Shown here: positions 1 to 10,688 of the stretch, in pieces
Numbering within the stretch: the stretch's first letter is position 1
How the letters are laid out: each line of letters begins with the position of its first letter
Assembly: GCA_950022295.1 (NCBI GenBank)
Contig: OX465600.1
Coordinates: forward strand, 228,119,782-228,183,781
Source: Bromus sterilis
Taxonomy: Eukaryota; Streptophyta; Magnoliopsida; Poales; Poaceae
Reading direction: 5' to 3'
Length of the DNA stretch: 64,000 bases
Made by a program: the position numbers and the translations under genes
The notes under the pieces: model-generated
Databases searched by the model: none
Told to the model about the DNA's origin: nothing
The model's input: only the letters and a program-made list of their open reading frames with translations

Positions 1-56
1 TGTCGCCGCCGCCGCGCAAGGGGGTACGCGCGACGCTTCTTTCGAACGCTTTCTGA

Positions 57-3000
57 ATGGATGGAGCGATGATGAAAACACCTCAAAACTTGGAGATTCT
101 GGTGCAGATTCACGCCCCAAGCCTCAAAAAGCGCCGCTCAAACGCCCCCGAGCTGCAGGCTCGTCTTCTGGTGCGGAAACCGGCAAAGGGGCCAATGTTC
201 CAGCGACTAAAACCAAGAAGAAGCTTCCCCAGACTGGGCGCTCTCGGGCGCCGACTGGAAAAGCTCCTAGTGGCAAATCCAAGGTCGGCCCAGTTCTGCG
301 GGATGCCCCTCTGGAAATCCCACCATTGCGCTATCGGATGCCCCAAGGAGCTCCAAAAACTGTTGGGCAAGGGCCTGTCTCTTCATCTTGACCTTCATCC
401 CCTCCTTCTCTTTGTGCTGACTTATCTTCTTTTTCTTCTCAGGCCCCCTATCGACTTGGACGATATCGATCGTGTGATTCCCTCGATCACCGGTTTGATT
501 GCCTCCGCCGCCTCTATCCATGTCGAGGGCGCCCGCAAACGTCAGCCGGCTCCTCATCGCTCATCGAAGGATGCTGAGCGCCAGGCCAAGAAAGCCCGCG
601 GCGATCCCACCAAGCCTCCAAGCAAACCTCTGCCCAAGGCCTCTGCATCTGCCGCTGCCTCCAAGAAGATAACCGATCTGGAGGCTGCCGGCGATGGGGG
701 AGCGCAAACGGACGACCCGATTGCTCCATCCACGCCGCGGTCCTCCGATCCGATCTCCAACCTCATCATAACGACCACCTCGCCGATTCTGACGACTGCT
801 TCGCCGATTATTGCGACCACCTCCCCGACTTCGCTGGCTCCTTTGCCTCATCCGATTACTCCGCCTTCGAGCGTCACCGCTCCTCCGGCGACCTCGACGC
901 TGCCCTAGTCTACTGCCGTTTTTTTGGCTCTGATCCCTCAGCCGCCACCGCCGACGACGACGTCATCCTCTGCTCCGACTGCTCAAATGCACACGGTGGA
1001 CCAATTTCGAATGGAGTATTCTCGCACTGGGCATATTGGTCCTAAACCCGACTCTTCTTACGGCTTTCCCGTGACCTATTAAGGCCACATGAATTTGGCC
1101 CTCAATCGAGTGAGGGACTTTGCAGCCTCCATGCTTCAAGACCTCTAGCTCCTCGACCACAATCACGCGGTAAGTTTCCTTCTTCCAGTGGGGGCGGGCA
1201 AGCGCACCCACTGCGTGTAGTCCCCGAGATTCAGGTCGATTGCTTGTAATCAGTTTGGATCTTTCCTTCTTTTTACTTTCTCAAGCCGTCCTCAGGTCGG
1301 TGCATCTTCCCTCAAGTGGGTGCGCGCAAGCGCACCCACTGGGTGTAGTCCCCGAGATTCGGGCCGATTGCTTTGTATTCAGCTCGGATCTTTCCTGCTT
1401 TTTACTTTCTCAGGCCGTCCTCAGATTGGTGGATCTTTCCTCAAGTGGGTGCACGCAAGCGCACCCACTGGGTGTAGTCCCCGAGATTCGGGCCGATTGC
1501 TTTGTAATCGGCTCGGATTTTTTCTTGATTTCTGTCTCTTTTCTGCTAACTTCTCTTTTTTCCCGGGTTGTTATAGAGGAAAGGCGCAATGTCTTCGAGA
1601 AATTGCTCGAGGCCTATGCTGCCATCTTGCGAGTCCTCGCCACCGCTCAGCTACAAGTGAAGCAGAAGTCGGCTAAGGTTGCCGAGCTGACAGGTATCTT
1701 GCCGACTGCCTCGTGACTGTCTTCATCTACCGATTTTAATCTTCTCTTTTGCTAACGATCTTGCAGATGCTCTCGGCTCCATGCCGACGATGAACGCCCT
1801 TCAGGACCGAATAGCCGAGTTGGTGGATGAGCTCGGCCGTCAGGGCCTTGAACTCGCATCAGCCCAGCAAGAGCTAGATCGATTGCGCGCCGTTGAGGTT
1901 GATTTGTCTCGGACCGCAGAGGCGCTTCGATCAGATATTACTGCATTGAAAACCAATCATAAGGACGAGTTGGAAGCTGTGGCCTCGGCTGGAGCTGCTC
2001 TGCGCGTCGAGCGCGATGCCGCTGTGGCTGCCCGAGAAGCAATGCAAGCCGAGCTAGATGACCTCGCGGCCAAACGTGATTCCATGACTTTGCGCCATAA
2101 CGATGGGCTGGCCAAGGCCTTATGCAAAGACAAAATCTATTATGATGGGATAAAGGAGATTGACTCCCTCCTTGGTGGTAAGTAATTCCCTCTGCCATAA
2201 CACCTGGCAATTGCTTTTTTCTTCTTTCTTGACTTCTCTTATGCCACTTTTCTGATGCAGAGAACTGGCCTACCTCCAAGACCGTTGCCAATGACGTCGT
2301 TGCCATGGAGAGACAAATCCGAGCCATGGAAGGATGGACTATGAGAACCAACGAAGAAGGGCGGGATCGGCGGGAATACATTCTTGCCACCGAGGCTCGT
2401 ATTCCCGTCATCCAGGGCACCGCTATGTCATTCAAATTGGGCATTCTGAAAATCGCCGAACTGCTATGGAAGCCTTCCGAGCTGAAGGTTGCAATCGCGC
2501 GGATGCGCAACCCTGCAGGGTCTTCGGCTGGCACTTACGAGGCGTCCTACGAAGAGGAGGAGGATTACGACAAAGGAGAAGCTCCCAATGCCACCAATGA
2601 GCAAGTGCAAGTCCTCCTGAAAGCCATCCCTCGTTGTATCGAAGTTCTACATGACTCGGCGGCACGCACCGGTGCGCAGACGGCGCTTCAGACAGTGCTG
2701 GCTTGGTACCCCAAAGTGAAGCTTGAGTAGCTTTATTCCATTCGGGACGGGGCGTCGGATCTTCTTGAAAGAACTTATACTAAGGTGAACCGACTAGCGA
2801 CAGTGATGGCCGAGTGGTTCTCTCCTATCGAGTACACTCCGTATCTCAATAGCGTTGGGAATCCACTGCCCCCATTGTCGATAGCCAGTCTGGCCGATGA
2901 CAGCCTCTGCTCCAACCAACGCCCCACCGTGACCCTGGGCACTCAAGCAACTCACACCTCCAGCAGCTATCTATATCGCGACTCTGATGTCTCTGTTAGC

Positions 3001-3291
3001 GGTTCATCCCACACTTCTCCAAGGGCCAAAACAGCTGATGCTTAATCTTCAAGGACAAAGGAGTCTGCAATGCTGCAGAAGGAGTTGGATGCTACAAATG
3101 CACAAGATGCTCCGGCTGCGCCTGAACAACCAGCTCCGATCTCCACGCAGGCACCACCGACTGCTCCTACTTCCTCCACTGAAATGCCTGCTGCTCTGAT
3201 TGCTACAACTGCGTCACCAACGGCTCCGCTTGCTACAACCGCGTCGCCAACAGTGCCGACGGCTCCGGTCTCGCCTGTCGCTGATGCGTGA
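57..3291 (+). pseudogene. Antisense, intron-containing additional gene of T1 (degenerate)
   Basis: This gene runs opposite to T1 gag-pol and lies between pol and the missing 3' LTR. One reading frame can be followed through splice sites: an exon up to 1169, intron 1170-1578 (donor GTAAGT), exon 1579-1693, intron 1694-1766, exon 1767-2177, intron 2178-2260 (donor GTAAGT, acceptor TGATGCAG), and exon 2261-3291. Phases match across all three junctions. An upstream intron probably ends near 441 (CTTCTCAG), so the frame before 442 is unreliable. The middle exon encodes a long coiled coil rich in Leu, Glu and Ala; the ends are Pro, Thr and Ser rich. In-frame stops at 906, 1080, 1146, 2728 and 3043 are all explicable as single C-to-T changes. 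Antisense ORFs at this place are known in Tat elements; their function is unknown. I recognise no catalytic domain. Confidence 0.72.
1187..1500. repeat. Tandem 128-bp repeat with a hairpin in each unit
   Basis: Three units of about 128-129 bp lie inside the first intron of the antisense gene. Each starts with an inverted repeat: 1187-1212, 1315-1340 and 1444-1469. The middle copy is a perfect 11-bp stem (AGTGGGTGCGC paired with GCGCACCCACT) closed by the four-base loop GCAA. The outer copies have a few mismatches on the left arm, while the right arm GCGCACCCACT is unchanged in all three. Each hairpin is followed by the same phrase, GTGTAGTCCCCGAGATTC, or a one-base variant of it. Confidence 0.85.
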
Positions 3292-3929
3292 TCAGCTTTA
3301 CTTTGCTTTCGTTATTGCAGACACTCGTGAGACTTTATTGAATTTTGAGGACACCCACTAGGGGTGGTTTTTCATGTAATGAACTTATTCGGCCTTAGGC
3401 CTTTTATCGTATGCAATTCGTTTGCTTGTTGTGTGAACTTATTGTGCGATCTACTTTGCGCTTTCATCGGTTTCCTTTACCTGTCATCTCTTGGGGATGT
3501 CATTCCTTGTATGCCCACAGCCGACGTGCGGTTTGTGGTCGGATCAAAGGTCTGAGCTCCGGCCAAGGTTTTGGTAAGTGTTTCCGAGTTGCACGAACGA
3601 TTTAGTGCAAAGGATTCTGCAGTATAGGCGACCGACTGCTCCTTGCCGGTTGCTCGATGCACCGACTCGGGGCACAATCGGTAAGTGACACGGTCGGCCA
3701 TACTCTTCTTTTTAGAGCGTTCCATGGTTGCGAGCTAGGGCCACAAGTCGCCCTAGCCACCACCCTCCTCGATGCTACAGCCACATTGTGGTCTGTTCTC
3801 AAGTCCAGTGTTAGCTCGGGTGCGGGCCTGCAGTCCCCGTGCCTCGTCGGCTTACATTTTTCTGACCGCGTGGTCGGTTAGTCCCCGAGTGCATTTTTCG
3901 CATCTCGGGAATGACAAAGCATCGCCGAT
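3292..3929. other. Non-coding spacer between antisense gene and integrase end
   Basis: These 640 bases lie between the converging ends of the antisense gene and T1 pol. Short frames here have no recognisable product. The phrase TAGTCCCCGAG recurs near 3880, matching the intron repeats at 1223-1490, so the two regions share repeated material. I see nothing else to annotate. Confidence 0.6.
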
Positions 3930-4355
3930 TTAGGCTAGCCTTATAAACGAGAGAACCATGTAAAGCCAATCCAATGCTCTTTTTAGATACATGATAGCTT
4001 TACTGATTGATTGCTGAATAGCATGGATACATTGGTATCGCTCAAGTGTAAAACGAGCATAAGAGCTCGACGTTCCAGGGATGCTCCGTTTCAACTCCTG
4101 AAGTGTCCTTGTGCCGAGTGCCTTTGGTGCAGTCAATGAGGTAATATGAGTTGTTCTTGAGTGCTCGGCTGATGACAAACGGACCTTCCCAAGGTGAGGA
4201 CAACTTGTGCTGTCCAGCCGACTTTTGAATTCGGCGGAGCACCAAATCGCCTTCACGAAAAGCGAGGGGCGGATCTTCTTGCTGTGGTAGTGTCGCAGCT
4301 TCTGCTGATAAATTGCCGATCTAGACAGGGCCAGCAGGCAAGCTTCTTCATTCAA
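3930..4355 (-). pseudogene. T1 integrase C-terminal end, frameshifted
   Basis: Two minus-strand frames (3930-4355 and 4042-4245) each hold part of the integrase tail. The second contains the segment KLSSPWEGPFVI, followed by a hydrophobic stretch and YYLID, which resembles the small SH3-like DNA-binding domain at the end of Gypsy integrases. The first frame holds the preceding basic segment with LRHYHSKKIRP. The change of frame near 4250 breaks the protein. No chromodomain is seen, as expected for Tat elements. Confidence 0.6.
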
Positions 4356-4448
4356 GTCAACACCGTCTTCTCGAGCTTCTTTGGCTTCCGCCTCAGTGTA
4401 TAGGGCATCCCGAGGTGAGTCAAACTCAATGTCGGCTGGGATGATTGC

Positions 4449-5161
4449 TTATGATCCATACACGAGGAAGAATGGAGTGAATCCAAGTGAACGGTTTGGT
4501 GTGGTTCTCAGACTCCACAAGACTGCTGGAAGTTCTTCAACCCATGCTCCGGGTGCTCTTTCAAGTGGCTCAACCAATCGGGGCTTGATGCCTGACAAGA
4601 TGAGACCGTTTGCTCTCTCCGCTTGGCCATTTGACTGAGGGTGCGCTACGGACGCCACATCGAGCCGGATGCCGTACTCGGATGCGTACCGAGCTAATGC
4701 CCCCTTTGCAAAGTTCGAGTCGTTGTCGGTGATGATACTGTTGGGAACTCCGTATCTTCTTGTGACGTCGGCGATAAATCTGACTGCAGTCGGACCATCC
4801 ATCTTCTTGATCGGATGTGCTTCAATCCACTTGGTGAACTTGTCGACTGCGACTAACAAGTGAGTCAACCCTCCTCTAGCCGTCTTGAATGGTCCAACCA
4901 TGTCCAGCCCGCAAACGGCCATGTTATTGGGATTGTTTTGAGTGCTGACGTTGGAAGGTGGCACTTTGCTTTGAATCGCTGACAATTGTTGCAATGCTTC
5001 ACCAGGTGCTCGGCTGCGGCTCGCGCCGTGTCCCAATAGAAACCATGGCGGAATGCCTTGGCCACGATTGCTGTTGCCGACGCATGGTGACCACATTCAC
5101 CTTGATGGATGTCTCTGAGTAGTTCCAACCCTTTATTTTCTTCTACACATCGCTGGAGCAC
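4449..5161 (-). pseudogene. T1 integrase: zinc-binding and catalytic core, frameshifted
   Basis: The integrase would insert the cDNA copy into host DNA. The upstream frame (5161-4865) holds the HHCC zinc-binding segment, with H residues in DIHQGECGHH and the cysteines of HCNNCQRF. The catalytic core is in another frame (5096-4449), so there is a frameshift near 4950. In the core the first Asp is in GLDMVGPF, the second in ITDNDSNF, and the Glu in NGQAERAN, with 35 residues between the last two: the D,D35E triad is intact. The frame ends at FFLVYGS. Confidence 0.82.
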
Positions 5162-5287
5162 TCCGGTTGCGCTTCTGTGTATCAGCTCATTGTTAATGAT
5201 GGTGTACGCACCAGATCAGCGTTGGATTCGCCTGGCTTCTGCTTTGTCTGGGGGAAGGGTTCCGTCGACCAGAAAATCTCTGATTGG

Positions 5288-5689
5288 CTATGCCCATGCT
5301 GGAGCACTGACGACTACCATAACCACCGCTTTCTGAGGTGCGACTGCTTCTCTAAGCCTGACCTCTTGTGCTTCTGACATTTCGGCATAAATTTCTAAGC
5401 TATCGACTGTGACGTTTGGCCTGCAATCGGCAGCCCCTGTTGTTGCTTGCTCTTCCGGAATCGGGGTTTCTGGGTTGCAAACGGCAGACCCTGATGTCAT
5501 TGGCTCTGTTGAGGCTATGCCATCTGGTGATGTATCTGCTTCTTTTCCTTTGGCCTTTCTTTTCTTGCTGCAATCGGCAGCCCCTAGATTGCAATCTGCA
5601 GCCCCTTGTGCTACCGGCTCTGCTGAGGTTGGAGCACCTTGGGCGTTCGATTGATTTTTTAGAGTCGGGATTTGTGCTGGCTGGGCCAA
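5288..5689 (-). pseudogene. T1 pol linker between second RNase H and integrase
   Basis: This 133-residue stretch lies between the archaeal-type RNase H and the integrase zinc-binding segment. It is low in complexity and repeats a short block: GAADC appears three times, with a fourth copy altered to GSAVC. At the DNA level these correspond to repeats of the TGCAATCGGCAG type. It contains a basic patch, KKRKAKGKE. I see no catalytic motif; it is probably a flexible spacer in the polyprotein. Confidence 0.55.
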
Positions 5690-5695
5690 TTTCGC

Positions 5696-6205
5696 CTAAT
5701 TCAGCGCCTCAAGGACAGTTTCCGATATGAAGATGGACTCGGACTCCGGCGACGGTGTGATGGATGGCTTCTTTATGTGCTCGAGTGACACTCCTGGTGG
5801 AATAGCTTGCATGGTTGATCCGAGCTTGGACAGTGCATCTGCTGCTTCTTTGTTTGCTCTGGGCACGTGATGGAACTCACACCCTTCAAAGTATCCACTA
5901 AGTTGCTGCACTAAGAAACGATAGCTTGCCATGTTTGAATCTTTTGCGTCCCAGTTGCCTATGCACTGCTGCACCACTAGGTCGGAGTCACCAAAACACT
6001 CTATGTTCCGAATGTCGATCTCCTTGTCCAGCTTGATGCCATGCACCAGGGCCTCATACTCGGCAACATTGTTTGATGCTGCGAAGTGGATTTGCACCAC
6101 ATAGTGCAGTTGGTCTCCTCTTGGTTAAGTAAGGACAATGCCAGCCCCTAGGCCGCTCTTCATCTTGGAATGATCAAAGTGCATTCTCCAACGATCCAAC
6201 CCTGG
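5696..6205 (-). pseudogene. T1 archaeal-type RNase H (second RNase H)
   Basis: Tat elements carry an extra RNase H of archaeal type after the usual Gypsy one. Here it begins with WRMHFDHSKM near 6195 and continues through an in-frame TAA near 6126 into the frame 6100-5696. The acidic residues expected for catalysis are visible: Asp in MHFDHS, Glu in VAEYEALVHG, Asp in CFGDSDLVVQ, and a late Asp in EAADALSKL. The enzyme would remove the RNA strand of RNA-DNA hybrids. The stop between the first and second acidic residues disables it. Confidence 0.78.
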
Positions 6206-7560
6206 AGCGTGTGGCGCATACTGAGTTTCAGCCCAATCTACCAGGAAGTCGTCCAATGCTTGCGACTTGATTGATGTTCTCAGCTCATATTGAATGTCGT
6301 GAGAGGCGATCTCGATTGCCCACTTTTCCACTCTTCCGGTTGCATCTCTGCTGCCCATGATGTCGGCTAATGGAGCCGCGCTGACGACTGTAATCGGATG
6401 AGCTTGGAAATAAGGTTTCAATCTCTTGGCCACCATATAGAATCCATAGCCCATCTTTTGGTAGTGAGGATAGTTCTTCTTGGACGCCGAGAGCACTTCA
6501 CTGATGTAGTACACTGGCGCTGAATCGGTTGTGCTTTGTCCTTCTCAGGACGCTCTACCACCATCACGACACTGATCACCCGACTAGTCGCCGCGATGTA
6601 TAACATCATCGGCTCCTTCTCAATCGGAGCGGCCAGAATCGGCGCGGTGGAGAGCATGCGCTTCACCTCTCGGAACGCTTCATTTGCTTGAGAAGTCCAA
6701 GTGAACTTCTCTGTTTTTTTCATCAGCTGATATAACGGGATTGCCTTTTCTCCCAGCCGACTGAGGAATCGGCTGAGTGATGCCAAGCAATCGGTAAACT
6801 TCTGTAATTGTTTCAGATTCTTGGGCTGCTCCATTCGTTCGATTGTGGCTATCTTCTCGGGATTGCATTCGATTCCTCTTTCAGAAACGAGAAATCCCAA
6901 GAGCTTGCCCGCTGGGACGCCGAAAACACACTTATCTGGGTTGAGCTTGATCTGGTAGGTACGCAAATTTGCAAATGTTTCTTTGAGGTCGTCCAGGAGT
7001 GTGACTCCCTTGACCGACTTCACTGCCAAGTCATCTACATACACATGCAAATTTCTGCCAAGCTGAGTGTGTGTGCATCGTTGGATTGTGCGCTGGTAAG
7101 TGGCACCTCCATTCTTCAAACCAAAAGGCATGGTGATGTAACAATAAGCCCCAAAGGGGGTTATGAATGTAGTTTTTATTTAATCTTCCACAGCAAGTTG
7201 GATCTGGTGATAGCCAGCAGTGGCATCCAGAAACGACAAAATCTCGCAGCCGTCCGTAGAGTCAATCACTTGATCTATACGGGGCAGAGCAAACGGATCC
7301 TTGGGGCATGCCTTGTTCAGGCAAGTGTAATCGATACACATGCGCCAGGTCTTTTTCTTCTTCATCACGAGTACTGGGTTTGCCAGCCACTCGGGGTAAA
7401 ACACTTCCATAATGAAGCCTGCAGCTTGTAGCTTGGCGATCTCCTCACCGATTGCTCTTCTTTTGTCTTCAGAAAAACGTCTCAGGGGTTGCTTGACCGG
7501 TTTCGAACCTGGAAGAATGTGAAGCTTGTGCTCGGTGAGTTCCCTCGGCACTCTAGGCAT
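6125..7560 (-). pseudogene. T1 reverse transcriptase and RNase H, broken
   Basis: The first half (7560-7180) holds the fingers and start of the palm, with RMCIDYTCLNKACPKD and the catalytic-Asp segment SFLDATAGYHQI. After a short break the next frame (7131-6418) holds FGLKNGGATYQR and the polymerase motif YVDDLAVKS, then connection sequences. The Gypsy RNase H follows, with YYISEVLSASKKNYPHYQK and, in the frame 6514-6125, PITVVSAAPLADIMGS. At least two frame changes and a stop separate the parts. Both catalytic motifs of the polymerase survive, which points to moderate age. Confidence 0.85.
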
Positions 7561-7623
7561 GTCTTGCGGAGACCATGCAAAGATGTCCCGGTTCTCACGG
7601 AGGAACTCGACGAGCTCGCTTTC

Positions 7624-8742
7624 CTATTTGTTGCTAAGTCCAGCTCCGACCACAACAAACTTGGTTGAGTCGGAGGGATCTAGAGCAATCTTCTTGCTGT
7701 CCTTGGCGGACTGAAATGCAGTCTCTTCGTATGCTCTCTTGGCTGGGCCGACTGGAAGAGGAACCTTGCTTTGTGCTTGAGCCATTGCTACCACCCCGTC
7801 GAGCTGACGCTTCTCTTCGGCGATCACCAAGGAATCGGCCAAATTGCTACCAGCTGACGTGCACTCGAGGGACTTTCTGAAGTCCCCGGTGACGGTGATG
7901 ATGCCATTTGGCCCTGGGAGCTTCATCTTCAGGTAAGGCTTGTATGCGTTGAGCATGAACTTGGCGATTGCGGGCAATCCCAAGAGGGCATGGTATGGAC
8001 TTCTGAGGTCGGCGACCTCAAACCAAATCGGTTCTCTCCTGAAGTTCTCCTCTGTGCCAAAAATAACATCCAGCCGAATGCAACCCATAGGGGTGCATGA
8101 CAGACCAGGGACAATCCAATGGAAAGTCGTCTGACTGCGCTCCAGATCCCTCTCCGTGAGACCCAACTTGACCAAAGTATCTCTGTAGAGAATGTTGATT
8201 GTGCTCCCTCCATCGATGAGCACTCGGGAAAACAGACATGAGAACTTGGGGGCCGCAAACAGGGCATCTACCACGAGCGGGTAGGTGCCTGGATTCGGCA
8301 TGATACTTGGGTGATCCTCCCTGCCCCAGGTTATGCTACAATCGGACCATTGCATAAACTGAGGTATTGCCGGCATGGTGACATTGACTTCCTGAGCTCG
8401 GGCCCTCCGACTACCCTTGTCGCTTGACTCGCTGGTAAAGATCATGTACGTGGCATCATGCCGCGGGTACTGGTTCTGCGCTTGAGGTGGTCCTCTGTTC
8501 TGTGGTGGTGGTGGGGGTGGAGGCGATAAATCTTCTCCCTTTGCGATACGTTTGACGAAATCACACTGCCGAGTGGTGTGCGCAGCCAGCTTGCCAGGAC
8601 TACTGTGCATTTTGCATGGCTGGTCCAGCATGTCCTCGAATGTGTACTTGGGCTTCACTGGCCACTGTGGCTTTGCATTCGGCTTCATCTTTCGACTGCC
8701 TCCTGCAGCCCCTTGTTCCTCTTGGCCCCGAACAGCGGCCAC
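7624..8742 (-). pseudogene. T1 gag C-terminus and aspartic protease
   Basis: The 372-residue frame starts in the basic tail of gag (KPNAKPQWPVKPKYTF) and a Cys-containing segment, ARQCDF-like, that may be a decayed zinc knuckle. A Pro-rich run follows. The protease active site is VLIDGGSTINILY, the D-G-G-S form usual in Tat elements, with the flap side near YHALLGLPAIAKFM. This enzyme would cut the polyprotein. The frame is open for the whole stretch and is the best-preserved part of T1. It ends at 7624, just before the reverse transcriptase frame. Confidence 0.8.
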
Positions 8743-8889
8743 CTGCCAACTGCCATACTAAACATCCGGCTGCTCGTCCTTTCTCTTTCGATTGTTCTAC
8801 TGGTTGTTGTTGTTGTTGTTTCGATTGTTCTCTTTGTGCTCTCGCCGACTGAGCCCCTGGTTTCCTGTCTCTGCCGCCTGCAGAGCCCC

Positions 8890-9594
8890 TTATGTCTGGA
8901 TGACTCCTCTGACTCCGAGCTGAATGGGACGCATCGCCGAATCAGAGACAGCAAACGAATTTTCCACCTTCATGAGCTCGGCCAACGAGGTGAAATCTTT
9001 GCGGCGCAACTTGTGCTTCAGCATCGAATCCACTAAGCATCCGTCTGTGAAATACTGGATGGCCTGAATCTCATGGACTCCTTCACACGGATTCTTCAGC
9101 TTGATCCACCGAGCTAGGTAATCTTGGAGGGGCTCATCCTTGCCTTGCACGGAAAGGGCAAGCTGCCGTGGGAGATGTGGCCGATCATACGTGCCAGTGA
9201 AATCGCGAACGAAAGCGTCCGAGAAATCTTGCCAGCAGTTGATGCTGTTGCTAGGCAAACTGTTGAGCCATGTCCGAGCTAACCCCTGCAGCATCAGAGG
9301 AGCATAGCGTACAACTACACACCGACTGCCGCCGGCAATGCCGACTGCGGTCATGTAATCTGTCAGCCAGTCCTCTGGCTTTACAGAGCCGTTGTATTTG
9401 GGAGTTTCTCTAGGCAAGGTGAAACCTTTTGAGGAACTGCTCAGTTCGAATGCGGTGACTGAAACCTGATGGGTCAGCTGCCCCTTCCTCCTCTTGCTGT
9501 GCGTCCTTCTCCAACATCTCGACATGATGCCTACCATCATTCTGGCCAATCTAGCGAGCACCAAGCCGATTGCTGATTGCTGGTCTTGCTTCAT
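8890..9594 (-). pseudogene. T1 gag capsid core
   Basis: This segment matches the retrotransposon gag domain: KYNGSVKPEDWLTDYMTAV, then ARTWLNSLPSNSINCWQDF, then VRDFTGTYDRP and LQDYLARWIKL. These Trp-rich blocks form the capsid-like region that packages element RNA. It is open for 234 codons, but the N-terminal third of gag is in other frames upstream and the protease is in a separate frame downstream, so this copy makes no complete gag. Confidence 0.78.
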
Positions 9595-9651
9595 ACTGAC
9601 GAGGTTGGTCGTTGCGCCTGCTGCTAACAGCTGGTTCTTCCGCTCTTCTGC

Positions 9652-10688
9652 TCATAATCGGGGGATCCCGATTGCTCCTGACCCAGCTCTCGTGCTGAGA
9701 CTGGCCCTGCTGCCGATTCTGCCGTGATGCATTCGGTCGCTGACTGGCTTCCGGATTCGGCCTTGCCGTCCTCCTCGACGCTTTAGGTCTTGCAATCGGA
9801 TTCTCCAGCGCTGTTTGCTACTGATCTTTTGCGGCTGCCAACAGCTCGCACATTCGGAGAGTCTACGAGCGCCTCTCCTCTCCTTCCAACTCTTCCAGCT
9901 TGACTGCAATCTGCTCGGCAGCTCGCAGATTCTTGTCCGGGGTGCTATACATCGGCCGCTGAGCAAATGCTGATGCCGCTGGCTGCTCAGCTCCCGACTT
10001 CTCGACCTCTACTCCTCAGAGCCTCCAAGACTTCCGGCTCAATCGGCCGCCGCTGCCCAGCGTGTGCAGCATTGTACTCTCTCGTGATGGCTCCGAGCCT
10101 TTTTTCTTCCGCCAGCACATGCTCCGCCTTGCCAGCCAGAGCCAGTCGGGCCCTCTCCAAGCTTGAGTAGACTTTATCGGGATCGGCTCCCATGTTCACG
10201 GGTGTGTACAACACATCCCACAAAGCGCTGGTGCTGACTCCTTCCGCGGCGTCCGCTGCCGCCTTGGCCTTCCTAGCTGCGCTCGCAGCACCTTGATTGC
10301 TTGATGCAGTCGTCCCAGCCATCATAACGGCCGCATGCACTCGCGTCTCTTCTCCTCCGGGAAGTGTCGTGTAGCCCCTGGTCGGGAGAGGATCCGTGAC
10401 GCCAGAGAATACGCACACCTCCTTGGGATATGCCTCGGGGAAGCTGCCGATGAAGAGACGATGACTGCCGATCTGCAGTGACACGCCAGGAGGCAGGGGT
10501 GCGCCGACCCCAAACCGCTTAGCGTAGTCGACTACGTAGTCGATTGCCCCACGCCTAAAGATCAGGCCGGAGGCGTGGCTACCGCCCGATGCAGAGGAAA
10601 ATCCCGTCCGGATTTGAACTCCAGTCGACGCCTCGGTCTGCCCCAAGATGGGCGCCAACTTTCGTCGATATGTGACGGAAGATGCCAT
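9652..10688 (-). pseudogene. T1 gag N-terminal region, frameshifted
   Basis: Two minus-strand frames, 10688-9987 and 9966-9652, lie between the primer-binding site and the gag core. The first is Ala-rich and partly helical (ARKAKAAADAAEGV, then SSLERARLALAGKAEHVLAEEKRL); the second is basic and may be the wrong frame. A candidate Met at 10688 lies inside the LTR end, so the first frame reads straight through the primer-binding site. The open frame extends further up to 11120, but that start lies upstream of the LTR TATA box and would not be in the element RNA. I see no named domain. Confidence 0.5.
10641..10658 (-). promoter_or_regulatory. T1 primer-binding site
   Basis: On the minus strand this reads TTGGCGCCCATCTTGGGG, a TGGCGCC-type tRNA primer site as found in Tat elements. 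It lies about 12 bases inside the LTR end at 10671. Confidence 0.75.

Noticed and set aside
1187..1500. A CRISPR-like array
   Set aside because: Units of 128 bp with no unique spacers in a plant retrotransposon intron; ordinary tandem duplication explains them.
6808..7431. A 207-codon plus-strand frame
   Set aside because: It is antisense to T1 reverse transcriptase and has no motif of its own.
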